Assembly (NCBI GenBank): GCA_036268055.1
Contig: DATAUW010000041.1
Span: 248,001-312,000 of the forward strand
Direction: 5' to 3'
From: Verrucomicrobiia bacterium
Lineage (GTDB): Bacteria > Verrucomicrobiota > Verrucomicrobiia > Limisphaerales > Pedosphaeraceae
DNA length: 64,000 nt
The translations under genes were made by a program, and so were the position numbers. Positions 25,607 through 34,549 of this stretch are shown piece by piece. Positions within the stretch are counted from its first letter, which is position 1, and every line of letters starts with the position of its first letter. A model generated the notes under the pieces. That model was not told where the DNA came from. It searched no databases and worked only from the letters and a program-made list of their open reading frames with translations.

Positions 25607-27041
25607 TTTCGCCAAACTCGATCAGCGTTATGTCTGGCATCCTTTCACGCAAATGCGCGATTGGCTCAAACGCGAACCCATTGTCATCGAGTCCGGCGAC
25701 GGCGCGGTCCTGCGCGACACCCGCGGTCGCGAATATCTCGACGCCAATTCCTCGATCTGGACCAATCTTCACGGCCACAATCATCCCAAACTCAATACCG
25801 CGATCAAAAAACAACTCGGCAAAGTCGCGCATACTTCGGCGTTGGGATTCGCCAACGAACCCGCATCGCTCCTGGCGGAAAAATTGATCAAGGCTGCCGC
25901 CCTGCCCAATGGCGTAAAAATTTCCCCTGCGGATCGTAAATCGAAAATCGTAAATCGTAAATTAACGAAAGTTTTTTTCTCCGACGACGGTTCAACGGCG
26001 ATGGAAGTCGCCTTAAAACTCGCCTACGCGTATGCCCACCGCACTGGGCGGCCCAATCCCAAATTTCTTTCCCTCGAAGGCGCGTATCACGGCGATACGG
26101 CCGGCGCGGTCAGTCTCGGCCACATTGATCTTTTTCACAAAGCTTACGCCGGACTTTTGTTCAAGACCGACCGCGTGATGTCGCCCTATTGTTATCGCTG
26201 CCCGTTCAACCGCGCCAAACCCGAGTGCGCCGATGCCCGCGACTATCGCCGCTGTAAATTTGAGTGCGTTGACCTGGTCGAAAATAAATTCGCGCGCCAA
26301 AAAAAACGAGGCAATCCGTACGCCGCCTTTGTTGTCGAACCGCTCATGCAAGGCGCCGCCGGAATGATTCCCCAACCCCAAGGTTGGCTCAGGCGCGTAG
26401 CTGAAATCACGCGCGCCAACAAAGCCCAACTCATCGCCGACGAAGTCATGACCGGTTTCGGACGAACGGGAGTCCGAAATTCGGCACTCTTCGCCTCTCA
26501 TCAAGAAAACGTGCAGCCCGATTTTCTCGCGCTCGCGAAAGGAATGACCGGCGGCTATTTACCGATGGCGGCGACGCTCACAACGCAAGCCGTCTTTGAT
26601 GCTTTTCTTGGCGAGTATTCCGAGTTCAAAACATTTTTCCACGGCCACAGTTTCACCGCGAACCAACTCGGCGCCGCCGCCGCGAATGCCAGCCTCGATT
26701 TGCTGCAAAGCGAAAGTTCGGTTCGCGCTCGTCAGCAACTTCAACAAACATTGGAAAAAGAATTGGCCGCGTTATGGACTTTGCCCGAGGTCGGCGACAT
26801 CCGCCAAGTCGGCCTCGTCGCGGGAATTGAATTGGTGAAAAACTGGCGGACGCGCGAGCCGTTTGATCTTCGCGAACGCGCGGGCATTCGCGTTTGCAAT
26901 GCGCTTGCCCAACGCGGCGTGCTGACGCGTCCCATCGGCAACGTGATCGTCGTGATGCCTCCTTATTGCACCACGAAAATTCAGTTAAAAAAAATCGTGG
27001 GTGCGTTGGCCGAGTCCATCAGCGAAGCGCTATCGCATTAA
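25599..27041 (+). CDS. bioA: Adenosylmethionine-8-amino-7-oxononanoate aminotransferase
   Basis: This 480-residue class-III aminotransferase makes 7,8-diaminopelargonic acid in biotin synthesis. The N-terminus DQRYVWHPFTQMRDWLKREP and the SSIWTNLHGHNHPKLNTAIK block identify BioA; the PLP lysine is in LALAKGMTGGYLP near residue 314, and the ADEVMTGFGRTG block is complete. Cys-rich SPYCYRCPFNRAKPECADAR (residues about 194-213) occurs in some BioA proteins. Between residues about 107 and 122 an in-frame low-complexity insert built from aaatcgta units (25933-25962) adds about a dozen residues (DRKSKIVNRK) just before the conserved FFSDDGSTAMEVAL block. No bioB, bioC or bioD is visible here. Confidence 0.96.
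   Translation: MPDFAKLDQRYVWHPFTQMRDWLKREPIVIESGDGAVLRDTRGREYLDANSSIWTNLHGHNHPKLNTAIKKQLGKVAHTSALGFANEPASLLAEKLIKAAALPNGVKISPADRKSKIVNRKLTKVFFSDDGSTAMEVALKLAYAYAHRTGRPNPKFLSLEGAYHGDTAGAVSLGHIDLFHKAYAGLLFKTDRVMSPYCYRCPFNRAKPECADARDYRRCKFECVDLVENKFARQKKRGNPYAAFVVEPLMQGAAGMIPQPQGWLRRVAEITRANKAQLIADEVMTGFGRTGVRNSALFASHQENVQPDFLALAKGMTGGYLPMAATLTTQAVFDAFLGEYSEFKTFFHGHSFTANQLGAAAANASLDLLQSESSVRARQQLQQTLEKELAALWTLPEVGDIRQVGLVAGIELVKNWRTREPFDLRERAGIRVCNALAQRGVLTRPIGNVIVVMPPYCTTKIQLKKIVGALAESISEALSH
25933..25962 (+). repeat. aaatcgta short tandem repeat inside bioA
   Basis: About four units of the kind atcgtaa, one of them changed to atcgaaa, lie in frame inside bioA and are read as DRKSKIVNRK. A shorter run of the same motif (gtaaatcgtaaatt) lies at 46681-46694 outside any gene, and a related AT-rich string is at 39896-39920. 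The repeat does not break the frame, so it looks like a tolerated insertion in a surface loop. Confidence 0.7.
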
Positions 27042-27454
27042 GGTTTGGTTTTCGCCAAAACCATGATCCGATTGAATTGCGCCTCGGTCACGGGCTGGAC
27101 GGACAACCGTGAATTCTTCACCAGCACCATGTCTTTCAACACGCCATCCGCCTTTACCGCGTCGAGCGTCACGGGAACCACGAGCGCTTTCACTGGCGCG
27201 AGGTCCACCGCTGACCAATCGCCTTCGGTGGCAGTGGGATCGGGATAAGCTTCTTTCAACACTTTCGCCACGCCCACGGCCTGCTTCTCACTGACGCTAT
27301 GGTAGTAAAGAATCGCGTCGCCCTTTTTCATCGCGCGCAGATTATTTCGCGCCTGGAAATTCCGCACGCCCGTCCACGCCGCGTGGCCGTCCTTGACGAA
27401 TTGCGCCCACGCGTAAGACTCCGGCTCCTGTTTCACCAGCCAATAATTTTTTGC
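27038..27454 (-). CDS. EVE domain-containing protein (YTH-like)
   Basis: The 138-residue product has the EVE fold: it starts MAKNYWLVKQEPESYAWAQF, with the hallmark WTGVRNFQARNNLRAMKKGD and ILYYHSVSEKQAVGVAKV blocks. EVE proteins bind modified bases in DNA or RNA, notably methylated nucleotides, and are met both in housekeeping and in defence contexts. Here the gene converges on bioA, overlapping it by four bases, with a PLP-binding YggS gene on the other side; no restriction or defence gene is next to it, so a housekeeping role is likelier. The start at 27454 is preferred to 27475 because the conserved block begins there. Confidence 0.9.
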   Translation of the reverse strand, partial: AKNYWLVKQEPESYAWAQFVKDGHAAWTGVRNFQARNNLRAMKKGDAILYYHSVSEKQAVGVAKVLKEAYPDPTATEGDWSAVDLAPVKALVVPVTLDAVKADGVLKDMVLVKNSRLSVQPVTEAQFNRIMVLAKTKP

Positions 27455-27544
27455 CATGATGTTTTGATTCAACACGCCGGGTTATTTTAAACAAGTGGAA
27501 AAATCCCTGTTTCTTCCCGCCGCGTGTGCGGTTAAATTCTTCGC

Positions 27545-28261
27545 ATGGATTTAGCCGAAAATTTGCATCAACTCCAGCAACGCATCAACGCCGCGTGTGA
27601 ACGCGCCGGTCGCGCGCCCGATTCCGTCACGCTGCAAGCCGTCAGCAAAAACCAAACGCCCGCTGCTGTGCGCACGATTGCCGATCTCGGCATCACGCTC
27701 TTTGGCGAAAATCGCGTGCAGGAAGCGAAGCTCAAGATTGGCCAGTGCCCGGGTCATTTGCGCTGGCACATGATCGGCCATTTGCAATCGAACAAATGCC
27801 GCGATGCCGTCCATTTTTTTTCGATGATCCAAAGTGTGGACAGCCTCGCGCTCGCGCAGGAGATCAATAAATGCGCCGACAAGGCGGCCAAGACCATGCC
27901 GATTTTGTTAGAGGTTAATATCGCGGGTGAAGCGAGCAAGTTTGGTTATCGTCCGGCGCAGTTGCTTGCCGATCTCGCTGAAATCAACGCGCTCAAAAAA
28001 TTGGAGATTCACGGGTTGATGACGATTGCGCCGTACGCCACGGAACCCGAGCGCGTGCGCCCGATATTTCGACGGCTTCGTGAAGTGAAGGAGGAGTGCG
28101 AGCAGATTCTGGGCGCGCCGTTATCGCAACTGAGCATGGGGATGAGCGGAGATTTTGAAATCGCCATCGAGGAAGGCGCGACGATTGTGCGGGTTGGCAC
28201 GGCGCTTTTTGGCGCGCGCACAAAAGTTAAATCGAGCCCCGACCTCTCTGGCGAAATGTAA
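27545..28261 (+). CDS. yggS: YggS family pyridoxal phosphate homeostasis protein
   Basis: A 238-residue COG0325 protein with the PLP lysine in VTLQAVSKNQTP (Lys36), FGENRVQEAKLK, WHMIGHLQSNKC, and the C-terminal SMGMSGDFEIAIEEGATIVR with phosphate-binding Ser and Gly, then VGTALFG. It binds PLP without catalysing a known reaction and helps balance B6 vitamers and keto acid/amino acid metabolism. It reads from its own start after a divergent gap of 90 bases from the EVE gene. Confidence 0.95.
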   Translation: MDLAENLHQLQQRINAACERAGRAPDSVTLQAVSKNQTPAAVRTIADLGITLFGENRVQEAKLKIGQCPGHLRWHMIGHLQSNKCRDAVHFFSMIQSVDSLALAQEINKCADKAAKTMPILLEVNIAGEASKFGYRPAQLLADLAEINALKKLEIHGLMTIAPYATEPERVRPIFRRLREVKEECEQILGAPLSQLSMGMSGDFEIAIEEGATIVRVGTALFGARTKVKSSPDLSGEM

Positions 28262-28316
28262 CGGCCCAAACCGCTTTTTTGTTTTATTTTTGCGATTTTT
28301 CGCGTAGGTTGGAGGC

Positions 28317-28640
28317 GTGACCGTTGCTACTTTTAAGCAGGAATTGGCCGAAGCGATGAAGGCTTACGACAAATATGTCGTGTGCCTGGAAAAGACGCCG
28401 GATTTATTTGAAGCCTCGCTGGTTTCGCTGATGACCAAGGCGATCAAGGCTTACGAAACGCGCGGGCCGAATCTGCGCCACGGCATCGCGCTCGACAAAC
28501 AGGTCACGATTATCCTCAGCCAGACGGACGAAGATCGCCCGCTCTGCGGCATTTATTTCAATTTGCATTCGCCGTATCAAAAACCGGCGGCGGCGAAAAG
28601 TCCCAGCACCGCGCGGCAATCGCCCGAGCGAAAAGGCTAA
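28317..28640 (+). CDS. Conserved hypothetical protein, 107 residues
   Basis: A short cytoplasmic protein that starts with GTG at 28317 preceded very closely by GGAGG (one base apart, which is unusually tight). No domain is recognised. The first 40 residues look helical (KQELAEAMKAYDKYVVCLEK), followed by strands (KQVTIILSQTDEDRPLCGIY), then a Pro/Ser-rich basic tail. It lies 55 bases after yggS on the same strand and may be in the same transcript. The ordered helical start and regular codon use argue that it is coding. Confidence 0.65.
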   Translation: MTVATFKQELAEAMKAYDKYVVCLEKTPDLFEASLVSLMTKAIKAYETRGPNLRHGIALDKQVTIILSQTDEDRPLCGIYFNLHSPYQKPAAAKSPSTARQSPERKG

Positions 28641-28649
28641 GCGGCTGGC

Positions 28650-29015
28650 CTAATTCGCGCGCACTTCGTCGCCGATTTGGACTTCTCCCGTTACGATGTC
28701 CGCAACGATGTTATCGTCCTGCTGCGGACCGGTGATGCGCACATCGCCGATTTTTACTCCCTGATGATAGACGGCCAAATGCTGGTCCATGCCCGGTATG
28801 CTGCCGACGGGATAATTGATGACGACAAAGCGGGCGTTGGTATTGACGCGCACGATTTTTCCGACAATACCGGCCTCGGGAGTCACGATTAATTTCTCGT
28901 GCTTTTTCTTTTTCGGCGGCGGCTGATTGGCCGCGTCGGTAAGCGGCAGCTTCGGATGACTGGCGCAACCTGCCAGTAATGCGATTCCCGCCAGCAAACT
29001 AACCAAAAGTCTCAT
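28650..29015 (-). CDS. Putative small lipoprotein
   Basis: A 121-residue protein with a clean lipoprotein signal (MRLLVSLLAGIALLAGCASH, Cys17). A Lys-rich linker (PPPKKKKHEK) is followed by a compact beta-rich domain: GIVGKIVRVNTNARFVVINY, then VKIGDVRITGPQQDDNIVAD and GEVQIGDEVRAN. The pattern suggests an SH3-like or FlgT C-terminal-like barrel of the kind used for envelope binding, but I cannot name it with confidence. It converges on the hypothetical gene at 28317-28640 with 9 bases between. Confidence 0.75.
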   Translation of the reverse strand: MRLLVSLLAGIALLAGCASHPKLPLTDAANQPPPKKKKHEKLIVTPEAGIVGKIVRVNTNARFVVINYPVGSIPGMDQHLAVYHQGVKIGDVRITGPQQDDNIVADIVTGEVQIGDEVRAN

Positions 29016-29120
29016 GACCGCAGTAAAATCCGCCAGCGTCCAAAGGTCAATTCACAAATCTGTGCGGGAAGTTTGAGCATTTGTTTTTCTGGTTAATTGC
29101 GCCCGTATTATCTAATTGGA

Positions 29121-29171
29121 ACCACCTCTCCCCAACCCTCTCCCCCGCTTGCGGCGGCGGAGAGGGAGAAG
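29121..29171. repeat. CT-rich palindromic repeat, copy 1
   Basis: The string holds ccctctcccccgc, a short GC-rich centre (ttgcggcggc) and ggagagggagaag, so it can fold back on itself. Closely similar palindromes lie at 33044-33092 and 47330-47380; all are intergenic. Here it lies between a lipoprotein gene and a cupin gene, near the 3' end of the latter. Confidence 0.7.
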
Positions 29172-29207
29172 AATCTGTAGTGCTTTTGAGACTTGCTCGG
29201 ACTTCGC

Positions 29208-29573
29208 TTAGGCTTCGGTGATGATGGTATCGCTGTGCTCGTAGCCGGGTGAACAGCAGCATAATAATTTCAGGACTTCGCTGCCGGTGTTCCACAATTT
29301 GTGTTTCTTGCCGGGGAGGATGGCGATGGCGTCGCCGGTTTTGACTTCACGGGTTTCATCTTCGATGCGCATGCGGCCCGTGCCGGCGGTGATGAAATAA
29401 ATTTCCTCCGCGCGCGGGTGATAATGTTCCTGCGTGCTGCCGCCAATGGGAATGCGCGCCTCGGCGAGACTTTGATTGCGCACGGCGGAGTTGCGATAGG
29501 CGAGCAACTCGCGGATTTCCGAGCCGTCCTTGGTGATGAAGGGCGGCGCTTCCGAAATATTTTTTACATCCAT
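29208..29573 (-). CDS. Cupin domain-containing protein
   Basis: The 121-residue single-domain cupin has motif 1 GGSTQEHYHPRAEEIYFITAG, with the metal ligands HxH...E near residues 47-53, and motif 2 GDAIAILPGKKHKLWNTG with the last histidine. It likely binds a divalent metal; functions in this small-cupin group range from isomerases to sensors. It ends in LLCCCSPGYEHSDTIITEA, with three cysteines in a row, which is unusual. It lies 27 bases after the EamA transporter gene on the same strand and may be translated with it. Confidence 0.85.
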   Translation of the reverse strand: MDVKNISEAPPFITKDGSEIRELLAYRNSAVRNQSLAEARIPIGGSTQEHYHPRAEEIYFITAGTGRMRIEDETREVKTGDAIAILPGKKHKLWNTGSEVLKLLCCCSPGYEHSDTIITEA

Positions 29574-29600
29574 AGCTTTGATTTTTTGATAATGGCGGGG

Positions 29601-30524
29601 TCAATCCGCGGGCATCCAGCGCGAGCCGAGGATTTTTTCCCAGCGCGTCTGGCCCAGCACCATTCCCGCCGCGACCAGGCTCATCGCCAGCCAGAAAGTG
29701 CGCGTGACCGGTTCGCCCAGGCACGCCCACGCCCATCCCATCGTGCTAAGCGGAATCAAATTATTAAACAAAAAAACCTGGCTCGTTGGCCAGTGCTTCA
29801 AGGCATTGTTCCAGATTGCATAGGTCAGGCCGCCGCCGACGAACGCGCAGTAACTCTGCACCAAAATAAAGCTCGCATGCCATTCCAGCGGCGTTCGCGT
29901 GATTTCAATCAATGCCACTGGAACCAGCAGGACGCCGCCGCGCCACATCGTATGCGCGCTGACCTCCGCCCCGGAAAGCCGCGCGCCGAACTTGCGGCAT
30001 TGGCGTCCGTAGTTCGCCCACAAAAAGCCGGCGATCAGCCCAAATACTTCCCCGATCAAATTCGCTCTTCCCCCGCGCAGCGATGGCCAGAACAGGACCA
30101 CTACCCCCGCGAATGCCAGCGCCGCCGCTCCATAGCGCTGCGCCGAGCGCCAGCTCATCGTCGGCGGATGGTCCCAGATCAGCGCCCAGATCGGCGACAT
30201 CCCCAAATACAGCGCCACATGAGATGCCGAGGTGAACCGCATCGCCCAATTCAGGCTCTCTATGTAAAGCGCCAGGCTCAGCCCGCCGCGCCACCATAAT
30301 TCACGCTTCACCTTTGGCGTCAGCGGACTCATCGTCCCCAGCCACGGCGTGCATTTGAACATCACCATCAGGATCAACCCGGCGCCGAGCAATCGCGTGC
30401 TCCCCAGCCAGCCCGGCGGCCAGCTTTGCACCAGATATTTGGTGCCCGCATTATTGCCGCCCCACAGGAAGACCGCGAGCAAGAGGGAGGCGATGATGGC
30501 ACCGTTTGATTTTTTCGCTAGCAC
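29601..30524 (-). CDS. EamA/DMT-family transporter
   Basis: The 307-residue product has about ten membrane helices in two EamA repeats. It starts GAIIASLLLAVFLWGGNNAG and later has SLNWAMRFTSASHVALYLGM, the half-way motif of this family, and the second repeat ends with ISLSTMGWAWACLGEPVTRT. Such proteins export or import metabolites such as amino acids, nucleosides or drugs; the substrate is not predictable. The gene is upstream of a small cupin gene on the same strand. The conserved LGEP motif before the last helices is intact. Confidence 0.88.
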   Translation of the reverse strand: MLAKKSNGAIIASLLLAVFLWGGNNAGTKYLVQSWPPGWLGSTRLLGAGLILMVMFKCTPWLGTMSPLTPKVKRELWWRGGLSLALYIESLNWAMRFTSASHVALYLGMSPIWALIWDHPPTMSWRSAQRYGAAALAFAGVVVLFWPSLRGGRANLIGEVFGLIAGFLWANYGRQCRKFGARLSGAEVSAHTMWRGGVLLVPVALIEITRTPLEWHASFILVQSYCAFVGGGLTYAIWNNALKHWPTSQVFLFNNLIPLSTMGWAWACLGEPVTRTFWLAMSLVAAGMVLGQTRWEKILGSRWMPAD

Positions 30525-30603
30525 GCAGAGAGTAAGCCGATGCGCCCGCGCCCGCGCAATTTCAATTTCTTGACCTGCGACAGGCAGCGATTAATTTTAG
30601 GGC

Positions 30604-30975
30604 ATGGATCATGCGCCCGGTTTTCTGAAACTCGTCAACGAAGCGCGCACGCGCGTCAATGAAATCACCATTGCCGAGGCGCGCGAACGCCTTGCCAAAA
30701 ATTCCGGCGCGATATTGATGGATGTGCGTGAAGATGCCGAATGGCATGCCGGCCATGCCGCCGAAGCCGTGCATCTCGGCAAGGGCATTCTCGAACGCGA
30801 TTTGGAAAATAAATTTCCCGATCCGAACACGGAAATTTTGATGTATTGCGGCGGCGGTTTTCGCTCGATCCTGACGGCGGACGCCGCGCAAAAAATGGGT
30901 TACCGAAAAGTTTTCTCGGTGATGGGCGGATATAAGGGGCTGGTGCAGGCGCAGTGGCCGATGAAGAAAGATTAA
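30604..30975 (+). CDS. Rhodanese-like domain protein
   Basis: The 123-residue single rhodanese domain has the active-site Cys82 in ILMYCGGGFRSILTADAAQK, with the CGGGFRS loop that is usual in small rhodaneses, and the upstream MDVREDAEWHAGH block. The N-terminus up to residue 20 forms a helix that is not part of the core. It carries sulfur as a persulfide. It converges with an alpha/beta hydrolase gene with no gap (stop at 30975, next stop at 30976). It could supply sulfur to the ThiS/MoaD carrier 8 kb away, but nothing beyond chemistry links them. Confidence 0.92.
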   Translation: MDHAPGFLKLVNEARTRVNEITIAEARERLAKNSGAILMDVREDAEWHAGHAAEAVHLGKGILERDLENKFPDPNTEILMYCGGGFRSILTADAAQKMGYRKVFSVMGGYKGLVQAQWPMKKD

Positions 30976-31818
30976 TCACGGGCCCGTGTGCGGCGGCGCA
31001 TTGGTTTTCCAGAATTGGACGATTTCCTTCCAGCGCGAATCGGGCTCATCAAGCAAATCGTTGTGGCCCGCTTCTGGAACTTGCCAGAATATTTTCGGTC
31101 CTTGGTAGCCGTCGTAGAGTTTGTGCCCAAAACGATTGGGCACGACCACGTCCTGCCCGGCGAACAGCATCGCGATCGGTCCGTGATAATTTTTCAAATG
31201 ATCCTCGGAAGCGAAACGGTCCAGCAACAACCAGCGCGTCGGAAAGATTGGCATTTTGGATGCAGCGACGGCGGCCAAATTATTGTACGGCGCAATCAAT
31301 AACATGCCGCGAACCATTTCGGGATAAGTTCCCGCCAGATAGGCAGCGACGCCAGTGCCCAGCGATTCACCCATGATATAAACCGGTCCGTTTCCGCGCA
31401 GTTGTTCGATGGCCTCGCTGCCTGCCGCAAAGAAACTTTTCTCGCTTGGGTTGCCTAGGCGCGCGCCGTACCCGGGATATTCCAAAATGTAAACGTCCAT
31501 CGGTTGAACCTGCCGAAGGCCATCGGCATAATTTATCCGGTCGGCAGCACAACCGGCGTTCCCATGAATAATCAGTAATTGCGGGCGACCGCGAGCTGGC
31601 TCATCAATGTGTTTCCAGCCGATGTAGCCGGACTTACCCTGCCACGCTTGAAATCCGCGAGCCGCGGCGAATTTCTCCATTTCATCAAACGAGCCTTTCG
31701 CCGGGACGTAAATCATTTTGCGTTGCGCAAAGAAAACGAGCGCCAACAGCACGAGATAGAGCAGAACGGCCAAGCGGACCAGCCTCCAAGCCACCAGATA
31801 CCACCACGACTTTTTCAT
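30976..31818 (-). CDS. Alpha/beta hydrolase, membrane-anchored
   Basis: The 280-residue protein has an N-terminal membrane helix (LVRLAVLLYLVLLALVFFAQ) and then an alpha/beta hydrolase domain of the BEM46/YqkD-like type. The nucleophile is Ser in YIMGESLGTGVA, the oxyanion block is LIIHGNAGCAADR, and the acid and base are near QDVVVPNRFG and EAGHNDLLDE. I place the start at 31818 (MKKSWWYLVAW) because the longer frame to 31884 runs into the transaldolase terminator. Its substrate is not known. Confidence 0.88.
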   Translation of the reverse strand: MKKSWWYLVAWRLVRLAVLLYLVLLALVFFAQRKMIYVPAKGSFDEMEKFAAARGFQAWQGKSGYIGWKHIDEPARGRPQLLIIHGNAGCAADRINYADGLRQVQPMDVYILEYPGYGARLGNPSEKSFFAAGSEAIEQLRGNGPVYIMGESLGTGVAAYLAGTYPEMVRGMLLIAPYNNLAAVAASKMPIFPTRWLLLDRFASEDHLKNYHGPIAMLFAGQDVVVPNRFGHKLYDGYQGPKIFWQVPEAGHNDLLDEPDSRWKEIVQFWKTNAPPHTGP

Positions 31819-31845
31819 AACTCCTTTCACCTGCACCAGCCTAAC

Positions 31846-31881
31846 ACAAAACAAAAACCGCGCATCTCGAAAGATGCGCGG
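31846..31881 (-). terminator. Rho-independent terminator of the transaldolase gene
   Basis: On the minus strand the sequence downstream of the transaldolase stop forms a perfect 10-bp stem, ccgcgcatct/agatgcgcgg, closed by a TTCG tetraloop, and is followed by a T-rich run (tttttgttttgt). This is a textbook intrinsic terminator. It lies 25 bases after the stop codon of tal and also sits just upstream of the start of the following hydrolase gene, so that gene needs its own promoter. Confidence 0.92.
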
Positions 31882-31905
31882 CATGAAATTACTGCCTTCG
31901 CGAAC

Positions 31906-32901
31906 TTACAGGCGTTCGGCGATGAACTTCTCGAGCTTGACGGTGTCGGCGGCGAAGACACGGATGCCTTCGGCGGTCTTTTCGGTGGCCATCGCGTCGT
32001 CGTTCACCATGAAACGGTACTTGGACTCGGTCAGTTCGAGCTTGGCGATGTTGCTCGCCTTGGCCATTTCGGGACTGAGTTTGCGCTCAACGGGCGCGGT
32101 GCTCTTCTTGAGTTCGGCGAGCAGGTTCGGGCTGATGGTCAGCAGATCGCTGCCGGCCAGTTCCAGGATTTCGCCGACGTTGCGGAAGCTCGCGCCCATG
32201 ACTTCGGTGTTGTGGCCGAACTTCTTGTAATAGGTGTAAATCTCTTTGACGGAAACGACGCCCGGATCTTCGGCGGCGGCGTAATCCTTGCCAGTGCTCT
32301 TCTTGTACCAATCCAGGATGCGGCCCACAAAAGGTGAGATTAATTTGGCATTCGCTTCGGCGCAGGCGACGGCCTGGGCGAGCGAGAACAGCAGCGTCAT
32401 ATTGCAGTTGATACCTTCGGCCTGCAAAACTTTCGCGGCTTGCACGCCTTCCCACGTCGTGGCGATCTTGACGAGGATGCGTTCGCGCGCAATGCCTTTG
32501 TCCTTGTAAAGCTGAATGAATTTGCGGCCCTTGTCCACGAGGCCTTTGGTGTCGAAGGAAAGGTTCGCGTCAGTTTCGGTCGAGACGCGGCCGGGAACGA
32601 TCTTCAAAATTTCAGAGCCGAATTCGACGAGCAAATCGTCCACGATGTTCGCGACGAGGGCCTTGCCGGTGGCACCGGTTTTTTTGCCTTCGCTGATCGC
32701 GCGATCCATGAGGTGTTTGTAGGCGGGCATCTGCGCGGCTTTGAGGATGAGCGAAGGATTCGTGGTGGCGTCCTGCGGCGTGAATTCCTTCAATGTTTCA
32801 AAATCGCCGGTGTCCGCGACGACTCTGGTGAATTTTTTCAACTGGTCGAGCTGGCTGACGCCAGTCGTGCTTTGCGTCTGTGTGGGGGCGGTAGTGCTCA
32901 T
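31906..32901 (-). CDS. tal: Transaldolase (TalB type)
   Basis: A 331-residue full-length class-1 transaldolase that moves dihydroxyacetone units between sugar phosphates in the pentose phosphate pathway. The first block [20 protein letters not shown] is present, the Schiff-base lysine is Lys145 in [20 protein letters not shown], and the block [20 protein letters not shown] follows. The first 20 residues are rich in Thr, Gln and Ser and look like a short disordered tail. A terminator follows. The gene has unusually strong adaptation in codon choice (many GCG/CTG/ATC codons), as is usual for a highly expressed enzyme. Confidence 0.96.
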   Translation of the reverse strand: MSTTAPTQTQSTTGVSQLDQLKKFTRVVADTGDFETLKEFTPQDATTNPSLILKAAQMPAYKHLMDRAISEGKKTGATGKALVANIVDDLLVEFGSEILKIVPGRVSTETDANLSFDTKGLVDKGRKFIQLYKDKGIARERILVKIATTWEGVQAAKVLQAEGINCNMTLLFSLAQAVACAEANAKLISPFVGRILDWYKKSTGKDYAAAEDPGVVSVKEIYTYYKKFGHNTEVMGASFRNVGEILELAGSDLLTISPNLLAELKKSTAPVERKLSPEMAKASNIAKLELTESKYRFMVNDDAMATEKTAEGIRVFAADTVKLEKFIAERL

Positions 32902-33043
32902 AGTGTTATTGGATTTAAATCGTCGCGCCAGTATGCGTTATTTTGCAGAGCGAGGCAACATTCCTTTTCACTGGGAAATGGAATGATTTAAGCAGTCTAG
33001 AATGGATGCCGGGCATCAGAAAAAAGTTTGACGAAAGTCAGCA

Positions 33044-33092
33044 CACCCCCTCCCCGCCCTCCCCCGCAACTGCGTTGCAGGAGAGGGAGAAG
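33044..33092. repeat. CT-rich palindromic repeat, copy 2
   Basis: This copy reads ccctccccgccctcccccgc, a short tgcgttgca-like centre and ggagagggagaag; it is a palindrome of the same family as 29121-29171 and 47330-47380. It lies between the LysM protein gene and tal. The rest of the 225-base gap shows nothing else I can name. Confidence 0.65.
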
Positions 33093-33126
33093 ATCGCTGC
33101 GCCTATGACCGTCGTTGCAGTTAAGA

Positions 33127-34467
33127 CTATTGCGGGGCGGGAATATTGATGATGGCGCCGCGGGTCAGGTTATTGAAATTCAGATTGGGATTGGCGTTGA
33201 GGATGGACGCGGGCGTGACGCCGAATTTTGCGGCGATTTGGTCAACGGTTTCGCCGGGTGAATAGGCATGTTGCTGGCTCGGAGGCGCAGGTGGCGGCGT
33301 GGGCGGAGCCGGTGGTTCGGGTGGTGGCGTCAGCCCGAGGATTTGATCGCTCGACGCTTGTTTTTGATCTTCGAGCGCCTGGAGTTGCGCGGTTTTTTGG
33401 TCGGCGGTAAGCGCAGGATCGTTGCGGATGCGATTGGCCGCGTCGGCGGTGGCTTTATTTAATTGGTAAAGCGCTTGCAAGGCGGCGGGATTGGCCCCGG
33501 CATTCTCGACTTGTTCGGCGGCATCGCGATACAAAGGATCTTGCGCGATTTGATACGCCTGATAGCGATCGGGGCCGAGCACACTTTTGAGGGCATCCAC
33601 CAACTGTTTCGCGAGCGAGGCCTGTTGCGCTTCGCGATCCTGCGCGCTGCCGCCGGCGAGTTGGATCTGGTTATCAATCGGGTCCACCAGCCGGAACAGC
33701 GCGCGGAATTCATCGGGCGAAACATCAATGCCGCGCAGTTGCTGGCGCAGCGACGCCGCATTTTCGGAATAGCGCAGCAAAAATTCTTCGAGTTGCGTGG
33801 GATTCAAAATCTGCGCGAGGTCGGTGCGGGTTTGCAAACCAAGGCGGGCAAGTTCGACCGGGTCGGGAGTTTTCCCGGCGGCCTTTTGCGCGTCGAGATA
33901 TGCCTGCGTGCGTTGCTGCGAGCGCGCGATGACCTCCTGCACGGCGTTTTTGGTTTCAGGAGAAAGTTCGCCGAGCACGGGACCCGTCAGGGCGACCAGC
34001 GGACGCGGGGGATTATCGGTCGCATCCCAATTCGGCCCGAGGAGCGTCGTTAATAATGCGCGGCGTTCCTGGTCGAGCGCGTTCAACTTCGCGCTGATGG
34101 CTTGCAGGGCGTTGGTATCGGGATCGGCGCGCCACCATTGTTGATCGGGCGTGGGCACTTCGGTTTCGCGGCGGTGCGCATAAAGCTGGTTCACGTCGGC
34201 AACGATGATGTCGCGAATGGTTTGTTCGGGGCATTCGATGTTCCGCAGGTTGGCAATGAAGGTGGGGTAATCCGCCGACTCCAATTCCTGCCACGAGAAA
34301 AATTGTTTGCGAACGGTGACGAGGGTGCGGACGCCGTTTGTGCCCACCACGGAAACATTGGTGGCGACAACCGGCGCGGTGCGCGGATGGCGTTTTGGCG
34401 CGAGCCACAAAATCGCGAGGACTACATTGAGTCCGATCGAAACTGTCAAAATCAAACGCCCGCGCAT
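33127..34467 (-). CDS. LysM domain protein with long helical region, membrane-anchored
   Basis: The 446-residue product has an N-terminal membrane anchor (LILTVSIGLNVVLAILWLA, residues about 4-22), a long helical section (residues 70-370) rich in Gln, Ala and Arg with QEVIARSQQRTQAYLDAQKA, a proline linker (TPPPEPPAPPTPPPAPPS), and a C-terminal LysM domain: HAYSPGETVDQIAAKFGVTP and ASILNANPNLNFNNLTRG. LysM binds peptidoglycan, so the protein probably bridges membrane and cell wall. The helical core resembles no family I can name. It begins after a 300-base gap containing a long inverted repeat. Confidence 0.85.
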   Translation of the reverse strand: MRGRLILTVSIGLNVVLAILWLAPKRHPRTAPVVATNVSVVGTNGVRTLVTVRKQFFSWQELESADYPTFIANLRNIECPEQTIRDIIVADVNQLYAHRRETEVPTPDQQWWRADPDTNALQAISAKLNALDQERRALLTTLLGPNWDATDNPPRPLVALTGPVLGELSPETKNAVQEVIARSQQRTQAYLDAQKAAGKTPDPVELARLGLQTRTDLAQILNPTQLEEFLLRYSENAASLRQQLRGIDVSPDEFRALFRLVDPIDNQIQLAGGSAQDREAQQASLAKQLVDALKSVLGPDRYQAYQIAQDPLYRDAAEQVENAGANPAALQALYQLNKATADAANRIRNDPALTADQKTAQLQALEDQKQASSDQILGLTPPPEPPAPPTPPPAPPSQQHAYSPGETVDQIAAKFGVTPASILNANPNLNFNNLTRGAIINIPAPQ

Positions 34468-34549
34468 AAACTTGTTTAAACATTAAACTGCGTTTGGGCA
34501 AATTCAAATGTGAGCTTTGGTGAGGTCGTACGTCTTTGGGGAAGACTGT

